From Bacillus sp. B15-48 (GTDB taxonomy: Bacteria > Bacillota > Bacilli > Bacillales > Cytobacillaceae), in assembly GCF_016879755.1 (NCBI RefSeq), contig NZ_WOFU01000010.1, positions 31,257 to 95,256 on the forward strand: 64,000 nt of DNA. Reading direction: 5' to 3'. The notes beneath the pieces were generated by a model that saw nothing but the letters and a program-made list of their open reading frames with translations, was not told the DNA's origin and made no database searches. The translations under genes and the position numbers were made by a program. Shown here piece by piece: positions 1 to 7,725 of the stretch. The stretch's first letter is position 1. Every line of letters starts with the position of its first letter.

Positions 1-1361
1 TTATCAAGCAACTCCCGGCCCGCATAGCTTTTATTTTCAATCACCATTTCTTCCAGATTGCCTTGTTCATCTAGTGGGATACAGCCATGTATTAATAAAT
101 TCCCGTTATATTTCAAATAAAGACTGCCTTTCTTCATCAGAAAATTCATATGTCTAGCCAACTTTTCCGAATGCTGGACAGAAAATAGCAATCTATCGAG
201 CACTTGGGCTTCTTCCTCTAATAATTGTTCAGGTTTTTCCGGATTCACCGTTGCAAAGCAAGTATTTTCAAGAGGGTAGGTTTCCCCTTGAATCGTTACT
301 TCGTTTTTCTCAAAATCCACTTTCTCAAGTAAAAGCCTTTCTGACATATTAAAGGATGGGCGTCTCTTAATGATCGGGATTTCAAGTTTGAACTGAATCA
401 TCGCAATCGCTTGATGAATTTTCGTAATTTGTAATTTCTCCCGTTCAGAAAGTTCTTTATCTGAATGTCTCTTCGGTCTAAAAGCTGGGTTATCCTCATA
501 GTATTTCTCAGCCAGATTGAGAAGTGGCCTAAGGTTAATTCCGTATACATCTTCAATAATATCCAAATTGTCGTAACGAGCGCAGATACGAATAATATTT
601 GCTAGACAAACCTTTGAGCCAGAAAAGGCCCCTAGCCAGAGTACATCATGATTCCCCCACTGAATATCAACAGAATGATAATTAATCAGCGTATCCATAA
701 TTTTATCCGGTTCAGGTCCCCGGTCATAAATATCCCCAACGACATGGAGATGGTCGACAACCAATCTCTGGATCGTATAAGCAAGACCAGTAATGAGCTT
801 ATCCGCCTGACCGAGAGAAATAATTTGCTGAACAATTTTCTCATAATAATTCTTCTTATTGGACAATTCATCTGTTTTGTATAGCAGCTCTTCGATAATA
901 TAAACAAACTGATTAGGTAAGGCTCTGCGTAATTTCGACCGTGTATATTTGGAGGATGCGTAACAAGTAAGCTGAATCAAATGCTCAATGGTTTTCATAT
1001 ACCATTCGTTTAATCCCGGTTCATCGTTAAAATAATTATTTTTAACTAACTGTAACTTTTCTTCAGGATAATAAACTAAAGTCGCAAATTCATTAATTTC
1101 TTCTTCCGATAATACCTCTATAAAAATATCACTTATTTTTTCTTTTACCTTGCCCGCTCCATTTCTTAACACATGTTGAAAAGCCTGATACTCCCCGTGT
1201 AAATCACTAACAAAGTGCTCTGTCCCCTTAGGCAGATTAAGGATGGCTTCAAGGTTAATAATTTCAGTAACCACTTTTTCTTCACTATCATATCTTTGTG
1301 CCAATAAATCTAAGAACCTTGTATTCAAAATGATTACATCCCCTTTTTCAAATCCAGTCAT
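1..1361 (-). CDS. fbp: Fructose-1,6-bisphosphatase class III, C-terminus outside window
   Basis: Hydrolyses fructose-1,6-bisphosphate to fructose-6-phosphate in gluconeogenesis. The reading frame is open from the start to the left edge (453 codons) and closely follows Bacillus class III FBPase: [14 protein letters not shown] near the N-terminus, then [14 protein letters not shown] and [12 protein letters not shown], the metallophosphatase metal-binding blocks. The Bacillus enzyme is about 670 residues, so roughly the last third lies beyond the edge. The ATG at 1361 has no ribosome site; an AAAGGGG stretch precedes an in-frame TTG at 1328, which would give a start closer to the conserved LDLLAQRY segment. 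Monocistronic here. Identity is recognised from memory of the family. Confidence 0.93.
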   Translation of the reverse strand, partial: MTGFEKGDVIILNTRFLDLLAQRYDSEEKVVTEIINLEAILNLPKGTEHFVSDLHGEYQAFQHVLRNGAGKVKEKISDIFIEVLSEEEINEFATLVYYPEEKLQLVKNNYFNDEPGLNEWYMKTIEHLIQLTCYASSKYTRSKLRRALPNQFVYIIEELLYKTDELSNKKNYYEKIVQQIISLGQADKLITGLAYTIQRLVVDHLHVVGDIYDRGPEPDKIMDTLINYHSVDIQWGNHDVLWLGAFSGSKVCLANIIRICARYDNLDIIEDVYGINLRPLLNLAEKYYEDNPAFRPKRHSDKELSEREKLQITKIHQAIAMIQFKLEIPIIKRRPSFNMSERLLLEKVDFEKNEVTIQGETYPLENTCFATVNPEKPEQLLEEEAQVLDRLLFSVQHSEKLARHMNFLMKKGSLYLKYNGNLLIHGCIPLDEQGNLEEMVIENKSYAGRELLD

Positions 1362-1427
1362 TATTTAACATTTAGAAGTTTTCGAAAACTACTTCTATTA
1401 TAACCGAAATCAACGAAACACGGGAAC

Positions 1428-1471
1428 GAAACACGGGGACGGTTCTTCTGTTTCTCCAATTTTATCCAATT
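1428..1471. repeat. REP-like 44-bp intergenic repeat, copy 1
   Basis: A 44-bp stretch beginning GAAACACGGGGACGGTTCT and ending CCAATTTTATCCAATT recurs at 34873-34916 with a single base difference. GAAACA and TGTTTC inside it form an inverted repeat. It lies between two genes. Similar sequences are known to me as scattered repeats in Bacillus genomes; what mobilises them here is not visible. Confidence 0.75.
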
Positions 1472-1682
1472 ATATCAATAAACAACAATGCGCCTGTCCC
1501 CCACCTGGACAGAAGAAGTAAACAATATTTACATTAACAACTCCGATATTAGTTTGACCAATTGATTGGCCCTCATCTAGACAACCACCAGTGTAAGCTC
1601 TAATTAATGCTACTTCTACTATTCCACTCACTGTTAATGTGCCGACCTCAACGCAACAGTCTTCTAATGTTTCCCCGCACAA
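1470..1682 (-). CDS. Small cysteine- and glycine-rich ORF, doubtful
   Basis: A 70-codon frame starting at TTG with no convincing ribosome site. The product would have two CC pairs and a glycine-rich end (CPGGGQAHCC), which is not random-looking, but I recognise no family. The frame stays open upstream to 1727, so it could also be the tail of a decayed longer gene. Its C-terminal part overlaps a small hairpin (CTGTCC/GGACAG near 1491-1509) typical of intergenic repeats, which argues against it being real. Confidence 0.2.
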   Translation of the reverse strand: MCGETLEDCCVEVGTLTVSGIVEVALIRAYTGGCLDEGQSIGQTNIGVVNVNIVYFFCPGGGQAHCCLLI

Positions 1683-1778
1683 AAATAAAGCATATGTTAG
1701 ATATTTTAGTACACCATCAATATGTCAAATTCATATTGATAAATGAGTGTAACTTTATGGAAGAGGAGAGTTTGTCCA

Positions 1779-2372
1779 ATGTACAACGACTTTTTACAAC
1801 CTTTTTGTGCACAAACAACCGATAAAGCACCATTATTTACTGCTGAAGCTTACGACAATGTGAATAAGAAAATGAAGCAAATTCACTTAGAAAGTTATCG
1901 GGGAAAATGGGTGATCTTATTTTTTTATGCAAGTAACTTTACTTTTGTTTGACCGACTGAGTTGGCAGCGGTCGCTGCCATCCATCATCAACTGAGGTCG
2001 TTAAATACTGATATACTTGCGATTAGTACTGACAGTGTTTATTCCCATAAGGTTTTCACTGAGGTTTCGCCCTCAGCCTCTAAAGTGACGTTTCCGCTAA
2101 TAAGTGATCGAACACAAAAGATTAGCAAAGCCTACAGAGTGCTAAATGAAAAAACGGGAGCTTCTTTAAGAGCAACCATTATTATTGATCCAGAAGGAAC
2201 GATTGTTGCAAAATTCGTAAATCCTTTGGAGGTTGGTCGAAATATACACGAAATTTTAAGAGTGGTCCAAGGGATACAATACGGGCGAAGGACTGGAGAA
2301 GGAGTCCCTGCGAATTGGACCCCAGGTCAACCTGGAATCACAAGGGATCCAAAATACATTGGTAGAGTTTGA
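1779..2372 (+). CDS. Peroxiredoxin (AhpC/Prx1 type) with TGA at the peroxidatic cysteine: candidate selenoprotein
   Basis: Reduces peroxides in the cytoplasm if functional. Read through one TGA, the frame gives 197 residues with the full Prx1/AhpC core: GKWVILFFY, then FTFV-TGA-PTEL where the family has FTFVCPTE, the conserved Arg in SLRATIIIDPEG, and PANWTPG near the C-terminus. The TGA (1950-1952, residue 58) sits exactly on the catalytic cysteine, and no other stop interrupts the frame. The usual resolving cysteine in VCPANW is absent (GVPANW); the only cysteine left is Cys10. The start at 1779 has AGAGGAGAG 8 bases upstream; an upstream in-frame ATG at 1743 lacks one. A hairpin resembling a SECIS follows the TGA. 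The alternative is a pseudogene with a single Cys-to-stop change. No sel genes are in the window. Confidence 0.8.
1961..1981 (+). promoter_or_regulatory. Candidate bacterial SECIS hairpin
   Basis: Just after the in-frame TGA, TGGCAGC (1963-1969) pairs perfectly with GCTGCCA (1974-1980) around a GGTC loop (1970-1973). The six-pair GC-rich upper stem begins 11 bases after the TGA. In the E. coli fdhF SECIS the upper stem-loop also begins 11 bases after UGA and has the same GGUC apical loop, which SelB recognises. The bulged U of the E. coli element is missing. The hairpin lies within coding sequence, as bacterial SECIS elements do. Confidence 0.65.
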
Positions 2373-2433
2373 GCTTTGATCAGCAGTGCTAGCGAAAGCA
2401 ATAGCAGAGATTTTAGGTGAATAATAATAACGA

Positions 2434-2462
2434 AGAGAGTCCATCCTTCCGATGGACTCTCT
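2434..2462. terminator. Hairpin terminator between convergent genes
   Basis: A perfect 12-bp stem (AGAGAGTCCATC with its complement) and 5-base loop lie between the end of the peroxiredoxin and the end of the decayed deacetylase. The flanks are only moderately T-rich in either direction, so it could serve both strands weakly. Confidence 0.6.
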
Positions 2463-2475
2463 ATCCTTCGTTTCA

Positions 2476-2861
2476 TCAATCGCCCGCGACAATCTTGGCA
2501 TAGTCATCAATGGTTGTTGAATATTTGATATACGTTCGCGGCAGATAGAACTGTTCGTCTTTGATTCCGCTTTCTTTAAAAGGTCCCGGAGTTGTTGTCA
2601 AACCAAATTGATAATATTTTTAACTTCTTCGACCTGCTTTCTTTCTGGCCATCTTTCAAATGTTAATAAGGTAAAGCCATGATCACGCAAATAGGTCATT
2701 TGTTTCTCAAACTGTATGGGAGTGACATAAAGCTCCTTCGACCCTTGACCTGTATATTCATCAATCGAATGATAGACTAAAATGGGCATACTCTTTTCGG
2801 CATGTACCGTTATTGGGGCCAAGAGAACGAAAAACCAAATCAATCGAATGTACTTTTTTAT
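2476..2861 (-). pseudogene. Polysaccharide deacetylase, internally deleted
   Basis: The first part encodes a signal peptide and a polysaccharide deacetylase N-terminus (MPILVYHSIDEYTGQG, then FEKQMTYLRDHGFTLLTFE). After residue ~75 the frame hits a stop, and a second frame (about 2620 to 2476) reads YQFGLTTTPGPF and ends IVAGD, the C-terminal end of the same family. The catalytic NodB core between them is gone. The likely original start is an ATA at 2861 preceded by GAGGATATT, suggesting the start codon is also mutated; the first usable codon is TTG at 2843. Non-functional. Confidence 0.75.
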
Positions 2862-3161
2862 CTAATATCCTCACAATGTTGGAATTTATCACTAGAATTC
2901 CACAACCAACATTTGAATATCCTTCGCCCTTCTAATTAAAATTACACAGTCGTTTTTAGCCACTTCAACAATCTATCCGAAACTGCTTTCAAGCCTTACA
3001 GAGTCGGAAAAACTAGGTCTATGTATCTAAAAAATAGATAGATGGTTATTGATAGTATCGAATAATCGTATTTTATTGTTTAAACAAACCTAATATAATC
3101 AACTTGGAATGAACGCTTTGAAGGATTTGAAATGTTACGGAGACGAATAGGAGGCATCAAG
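2862..3161. other. Intergenic region upstream of the ECF S-component
   Basis: No gene recognised. A TATAAT at 3094-3099 could be the -10 of the following operon, but no good -35 is seen 17 bases upstream. An AGGAGGC ribosome site at about 3149-3155 decides the start at 3162. Confidence 0.4.
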
Positions 3162-3737
3162 ATGCAAAAAGGGAAAACGATGATCTTAACTTATGGAGCG
3201 ATTTGTATTGTTTTAAATGTGGTACTTGGCACGGCTGTTTCCGCACTAAAGATCCCACTGTTATTTCTTGATACGATGGGAACAGTCTTAATGGCTGTAT
3301 TATTTGGACCTTGGTGGGGAGCTTTGGTGGGATTACTAACGAATGTGATTTTAGGAATAACCGCTTCTCCTACCGCTATCTTTTTTGGAATTGTCAATGT
3401 TGCAGTAGCTATTGTCGTCGGTTTAATGGCCAGAAAGTTTAATTTTATGAAGTGGTATATTGCCGTCATCACAGGAATCATGTTAGCGATTATTGCCCCA
3501 CTAATCGGTACTCCGATTGCCATCGCGCTTACCGGAGGACTTGACGGAAGTGGGATGGATATCATTGTCTTATGGCTACGGGCAACGGGTGAAAGTGTAT
3601 TCGCTTCTACCTTTATTTCAAGAATTACCGGTAACTTTGTCGATAAAATCGTAACGTGTTTACTTGTTGTGTTCATCGTCTCAAAGATTCCTAGTTTCTT
3701 AAAAACGTATAAAGGATCAAAGAATCATGCAGCGTAG
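3162..3737 (+). CDS. ECF transporter S component, CD3073-like
   Basis: A membrane substrate-binding subunit of an energy-coupling-factor importer, about 191 residues with some five or six hydrophobic segments. The N-terminal half (FLDTMGTVLMAVLFGPWWGA, then LTNVILG) matches the family in which an S component precedes a TudS-like protein. An upstream in-frame ATG at 3132 exists, but AGGAGGC sits 6 bases before the ATG at 3162. The next gene starts 11 bases before this one ends, so the two are translationally coupled. The ATPase and EcfT subunits are not nearby; it presumably shares a general module. Substrate unknown; a thio-nucleobase is a guess from the partner. Confidence 0.75.
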   Translation: MQKGKTMILTYGAICIVLNVVLGTAVSALKIPLLFLDTMGTVLMAVLFGPWWGALVGLLTNVILGITASPTAIFFGIVNVAVAIVVGLMARKFNFMKWYIAVITGIMLAIIAPLIGTPIAIALTGGLDGSGMDIIVLWLRATGESVFASTFISRITGNFVDKIVTCLLVVFIVSKIPSFLKTYKGSKNHAA

Positions 3738-4185
3738 CAAAAAGATTCTTCTAGTTTCCCATTGTATTATAAATCAAAATACGGTAATCGAGGAAGAAGC
3801 CCGCGCGATGGGAGCGATACCTTCCGCATTGGACTGGATCAAAGAAGAAGGCTTCGGGGTTGTTCAACTCCCTTGTCCTGAATTTACATTTTTAGGCTTA
3901 GATCGCCCACCGATGACGTATGAGGAATATGATACGTTCGAATATCGCTCGCATTGCCAAAAAATTTTAACCCCAGTGATAGAACAACTTGAAGAATATC
4001 GACGTTGTGGCTATGAAATTATCGGTGTTCTCGGGATTCAAAGTAGCCCATCCTGTGATCAGATGCGAGGTGTATTTATGGAAGAACTACAAAAACTGTT
4101 TCAAGAACATCAAATCCCGTTAAAAAAACAATGGAATCTTCCAAATACAATCGACCCCGTTTTTCATAAAGACATGCACATTTAA
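3727..4185 (+). CDS. TudS-related putative desulfidase, CD3072-like
   Basis: Related to thiouracil desulfidase TudS, which uses a [4Fe-4S] cluster held by three cysteines to remove sulfur from thiolated compounds. The candidate ligands are Cys13 (SHCIINQN), Cys50 (LPCPEF) and Cys110 (SSPSC), in the order and spacing expected. The length of 152 residues suits the short family. It overlaps the upstream ECF S-component by 11 bases and is followed directly by a terminator, so the pair forms a two-gene operon. The substrate is not shown; desulfuration of an imported thiolated base is inferred from pairing. Confidence 0.75.
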   Translation: MQRSKKILLVSHCIINQNTVIEEEARAMGAIPSALDWIKEEGFGVVQLPCPEFTFLGLDRPPMTYEEYDTFEYRSHCQKILTPVIEQLEEYRRCGYEIIGVLGIQSSPSCDQMRGVFMEELQKLFQEHQIPLKKQWNLPNTIDPVFHKDMHI

Positions 4186-4186
4186 C

Positions 4187-4207
4187 ACCGGGGCCCCGGT
4201 CTTTTTG
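4187..4207 (+). terminator. Rho-independent terminator after the tudS-like gene
   Basis: ACCGG-GGCC-CCGGT followed by CTTTTT, beginning two bases after the stop codon. GC-rich stem plus T-run fits intrinsic termination on the plus strand. Confidence 0.85.
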
Positions 4208-4535
4208 CATGTAGTTGTAGTTTCGGGTCTGACCCCCGCTCAGCTAAAGTATTCAGCGTTAATGTGTTAAAGTATCGCTAAATTAACAGAAATAATTAGT
4301 GACCAATTATTTGGGTATTTTTTTGTAGAAGGCTCTGAATGAGTATACAATAATATCATTATGTAAATTTATTGTTATCCTCTCTTCATCCCATAAAATA
4401 ATTCTCCCAGTTGCCATTTTTCATACCAATAACAACTGATTTGACACCTGATTTTTATGTTTCAAGAGATAAGTTACCTGAAGTAAAAAATGGATTGAGA
4501 AAATCCCTGCTCCTGTTTTAATTATTTTTTTATTA
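4208..4535. other. Intergenic region with a REP-like fragment
   Basis: Contains GGGTCTGACCCCCGCTCA at 4225-4242 and AATGTGTTAAAGT at 4261-4273, both recurring in similar order at 5469-5500. A 36-codon minus-strand frame (4307-4417) has no ribosome site and no recognisable family. Otherwise nothing seen. Confidence 0.5.
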
Positions 4536-4727
4536 TCAAGACCGTTTCTTTCCTTCATTTTCTGGAAAAAGAAAATACGAAATTACTCCTGAAATTAGTG
4601 CAGCTCCTATTGATATGGTTAGTCTAATTCCTAATTGTATTTCTGGATAATCCTTATTAAGCATCCAGATTGCGATAGCTAAAACGATAACCATGATTGG
4701 AATGACAAATATTAATTTTGATTTCAA
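4536..4727 (-). CDS. Small two-helix membrane protein
   Basis: A 63-residue protein with two hydrophobic segments (about residues 4-22 and 33-54) and a basic tail (EGKKRS). It starts at TTG with AAGGGGAG 6 bases upstream, which supports it being a real gene. No family recognised; function unknown. Confidence 0.55.
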   Translation of the reverse strand: MKSKLIFVIPIMVIVLAIAIWMLNKDYPEIQLGIRLTISIGAALISGVISYFLFPENEGKKRS

Positions 4728-5037
4728 TCTTAACTCCCCTTTTTGTCTCTTTCCACTAAAATTGATTCATATTCACTCTTTACTTTACGCAAAAAAATTC
4801 ATAATCTCTTCTAAACTTTAACATAGAATTTGATTGTTTTCTCCTTGTAACTACATCAATCTGGCAATGGGTTCTAGTTCCCCATCCATTTGTCATTTTA
4901 ATATACAAGAAGGATTGCGAAGAAGTTCGTTGTTTCAGCTTTTTTATCAGAAAAAGAGTGAATCAAACAAATAATAGATCCATTTTTTCTTGACTTAACC
5001 GTGTTATAATATAAAAAACAAATCGGAGTGATTTTAT
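4728..5037. other. Divergent intergenic region
   Basis: Lies between two divergent small genes. A TTGACT and an overlapping TATAAT near 4991-5012 are too close together to form a clean promoter as read. Nothing else recognised. Confidence 0.35.
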
Positions 5038-5415
5038 ATGGAAGAAACACTAAAATTAATTCTGAATGAATTAAAAGAACTTAAAGTAGGTCAGCAAAAA
5101 CTTATAAAGGAACAGCAAGAACTTAAAGGAGGTCAACAAAAACTTATAAAGGAACAACAAGAACTTAAAGGAGGTCAACAAAAACTTATAGAGGAACAAC
5201 AAGAACTAAAGAAAGACATATCAAGTATTAAAGATAATCTTATCAACGGTCTGGGACCTTACTTCGAACATATAGAGAAACATATTGATCAAAAGACAGC
5301 GGTGCTTAAAGATACACTAGAAGACCAACAACTGGTCATTGATACTTTAGCAGCACGTTCTATAAAGCACGAAAGTGAAATAAAAGACTTTAAACGCATA
5401 TTAAAGAACCAATAA
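5038..5415 (+). CDS. Coiled-coil protein with tandem 14-residue repeats
   Basis: A 125-residue charged protein, almost entirely predicted helical coiled coil. Residues 14-55 are three tandem copies of a 14-residue unit close to ELKGGQQKLIKEQQ. The C-terminal half (DNLINGLGPYFEHIEKH, then TLAARSIKHESEIKDFK) is non-repetitive. A CGGAGTGATT stretch precedes the ATG. Similar small coiled-coil proteins are common and uncharacterised in Bacillus; no signal peptide or membrane segment is seen. Function unknown. Confidence 0.7.
   Translation: MEETLKLILNELKELKVGQQKLIKEQQELKGGQQKLIKEQQELKGGQQKLIEEQQELKKDISSIKDNLINGLGPYFEHIEKHIDQKTAVLKDTLEDQQLVIDTLAARSIKHESEIKDFKRILKNQ
5077..5202 (+). repeat. Three tandem 42-bp coding repeats
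   Basis: Units at 5077-5118, 5119-5160 and 5161-5202 differ by only a few bases each. They encode the 14-residue coiled-coil units. Near identity at DNA level points to recent expansion or ongoing slippage. Confidence 0.9.
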
Positions 5416-5468
5416 GGAAAGATTTTGCTCCTTTTCAAACCTAAATATTTCACTTTTAGAGAATTTCA

Positions 5469-5500
5469 GGTCAGACCCCCGCTCACTAATGTGTTAAAGT
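5469..5500. repeat. REP-like fragment, second copy
   Basis: GGTCAGACCCCCGCTCA followed by AATGTGTTAAAGT repeats the pair of motifs at 4225-4273, here with the interior shortened. The remaining intergenic stretch 5501-5698 holds nothing I recognise. Confidence 0.5.
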
Positions 5501-5698
5501 CCTATTTTTAGTGGCGTTAGCCCCTTTATCACCTTGTTTTTTGTCGATTATAAACACTAAATTAATTTCGCGGTCTTTTACGCCCTTATCAAACCCTTTT
5601 ACACTGTGTTTTCTTTTGTCTCCATAAAACGAAACACTACACTACAGCATGAAGGCTTGGTGGCCCCCCAATTTTATCCTTCTTATCTTTCAAAAAAA

Positions 5699-5722
5699 AT
5701 GCTAACCAAATCTGGTTAGCAT
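5699..5722 (-). terminator. Terminator of the DctPQM operon
   Basis: ATGCTAACCA-AATC-TGGTTAGCAT, a perfect 10-bp stem. On the minus strand it is followed by a run of T (the A-run at 5690-5698 of the given strand). It lies 45 bases past the dctM stop. Confidence 0.85.
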
Positions 5723-5766
5723 CTATAAGTAGGTGAACGGACCTAGTCTCAAAATACACTATCTTT

Positions 5767-7065
5767 TTACTTAATAATTGATGGAAGATATAATGCTAAT
5801 TCAGGAAATAACACAACCATTACTAAACTAACTACAAGAGGGACAATAAAAATTAACGAACCTGAAATGACTTCCGACATCTTCACATCAGGAATAACTG
5901 ATTTTAAAACAAAGAGGTTTAATCCAACCGGTGGTGTTATCGCACCTATCTCCGCATTAATCGTAACCATAATTCCAAACCAAACAGGGTCGTATCCTAA
6001 CTCTACTACTGTTGGAAAAAACATTGGAATAACAACGACTAGTACACTCATAGGGTCTAAAAACATTCCTAATATAATTAGAAAAATATTAATTATCAGA
6101 ATGACTGCCCATCCGGGAATATCTAAGCCTAATACCAAGTTCGCCAACCCTTGAGGGATTCCCAATCTAGTCAAAATAAAGGAAGCGAAAACTCCCCCAA
6201 TAACTAACAAAAAGAACATACCAGTAGTATTTATAGTATTTGATAAAATGGTAGACATACTTTTAAAACTTAACTGCTTCATCACCCATACAATAATAAT
6301 TGCACCGACAGCCCCAAAGGCAGCAGACTCTGTTGGTGTAGCAATACCAAAATAAATGGAACCCATTACGATCAAAGCTAGGATTAATATAGGGAACACA
6401 GGTACTAAAGATCGAAGTTTGACGCGCAAACCTACCTTTTTATTAATTTTCGGAGCTAATGAAGGATTCTTTAATACTAGTACAAAAATAGTTAAACAGA
6501 GTAAGAATGCAATTAAAATTCCAGGTATAATTCCAGCAATAAATAAATCACCAATGGAAGTTTCAGTAATAATCCCATAAAGAACCAATGCAATACTTGG
6601 AGGAATAAGAATACCTAAAGTTCCACCTGCTGCTGTGGCCCCAAGCGCCAACTTTTGACTATAACCCAATTTCTTCATCTCGGGAATTGCAATTTTTCCG
6701 ATAGTCGCTGCTGTGATAGGGCTTGACCCACAAACAGCCGCAAATCCTGTCGAAGTTAAAACTGCACCCATACCAAGTGAACCTGGTAACCTCCCAAGTA
6801 ATAATTGGGTCGATTGAAATAACTGAGTTCCAATACGTGAATTAGAAATTACTTCGCTCATAAGGATAAATAATGGTGCAATGATAAACACAAAACTACT
6901 TGATTGGCTAAAAGCAATCAATGACAACTGGTCAAGCATCCCCGGAGAAATCATAGTTACCCCAAATATCGCACCAACGATTCCAAGTGAGATTGCTACT
7001 GGAAGTCCTGTTGCCAATAACACTAAAAGTACAATTATAAAAGCACTGAACATTAGTATTTCCAT
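5767..7065 (-). CDS. TRAP transporter large permease, DctM family
   Basis: Ion-coupled translocation subunit of a tripartite ATP-independent periplasmic-type transporter in the cytoplasmic membrane. At 432 residues with about a dozen hydrophobic segments it has the normal DctM length. Family blocks seen include FAAVCGSSPITAATIGKIAIPEM, shortened here to its core CGSSPITAATIG, then GGTLGILIPPSIALVLYGI and NAEIGAITPPVGLNLFV. It lies downstream of the small permease (gap of 106 bases) and binding-protein genes, completing DctPQM. Substrate unknown; TRAP systems usually carry organic acids. Confidence 0.95.
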   Translation of the reverse strand: MEILMFSAFIIVLLVLLATGLPVAISLGIVGAIFGVTMISPGMLDQLSLIAFSQSSSFVFIIAPLFILMSEVISNSRIGTQLFQSTQLLLGRLPGSLGMGAVLTSTGFAAVCGSSPITAATIGKIAIPEMKKLGYSQKLALGATAAGGTLGILIPPSIALVLYGIITETSIGDLFIAGIIPGILIAFLLCLTIFVLVLKNPSLAPKINKKVGLRVKLRSLVPVFPILILALIVMGSIYFGIATPTESAAFGAVGAIIIVWVMKQLSFKSMSTILSNTINTTGMFFLLVIGGVFASFILTRLGIPQGLANLVLGLDIPGWAVILIINIFLIILGMFLDPMSVLVVVIPMFFPTVVELGYDPVWFGIMVTINAEIGAITPPVGLNLFVLKSVIPDVKMSEVISGSLIFIVPLVVSLVMVVLFPELALYLPSIIK

Positions 7066-7171
7066 AGCTATTCACTCCATTATTGTTCATTAAAAAGTAC
7101 CTTTTCAATTGATTTCTTTATGGAATACTCCTTACCAGTAAAGAAAAATTTTTACAATACATCAATAAAAC

Positions 7172-7714
7172 CTAATCAAGCTCTCTAACATTTTCGTTTC
7201 CTATCGCATCGTTATAAATGGGATTCTGAACGGTTAGAGTTTTAATGTATATACATACTGCCGTTAAAATAAATTGAAGTGAACCTATCGGTGCTATGAA
7301 ATAGACGTATTTCATCGGTATTGAAGTTTGTAGAGGAAATAGTCTATTGTCTTGAATTACTTCAATCGTTGTACCTAGTGTTTTCCAAAATAAAATCATT
7401 CCAAAAATAGTAGTTAATAGAAAAACAATCGTTTCTAAAAACTTTCTCATCCATATAGGTCCTTTTTCTTTAAATATATCTACACTTACATGATGTCCTC
7501 CTTCAAGTGCAGGAGCCAATGAGAGAAAGACAATGTAAACTAGTAAATATCTTGATATATCTAATACCCATGAACTAGGATTATTAAAGAAGTAACGTAA
7601 AATCGCATCTTGGAAAATTAATATTGCAATAATCACTACTAATAACCCGGCTGTTTTTCTGAATATTGAATTAATCGAACTTGACATTTTGTTTAGGTAA
7701 TGAATAAATAGCAT
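7172..7714 (-). CDS. TRAP transporter small permease, DctQ family
   Basis: A 180-residue protein with four hydrophobic segments, the DctQ pattern, including NPSSWVLDISRYLLVYIVFL, a family-like second/third helix region. It partners the large permease. It begins 11 bases after the binding-protein gene ends, so expression is probably coupled. Confidence 0.9.
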   Translation of the reverse strand: MLFIHYLNKMSSSINSIFRKTAGLLVVIIAILIFQDAILRYFFNNPSSWVLDISRYLLVYIVFLSLAPALEGGHHVSVDIFKEKGPIWMRKFLETIVFLLTTIFGMILFWKTLGTTIEVIQDNRLFPLQTSIPMKYVYFIAPIGSLQFILTAVCIYIKTLTVQNPIYNDAIGNENVRELD

Positions 7715-7725
7715 GATTTCACCAC

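Noticed and set aside
1962..2372. Separate short gene starting after the TGA
   Set aside because: Would begin in the middle of the peroxiredoxin fold without a ribosome site; the whole frame read through TGA is one domain.
3191..3676. 161-codon minus-strand frame
   Set aside because: Lies wholly inside the ECF S-component gene on the other strand; no ribosome site or family resemblance.
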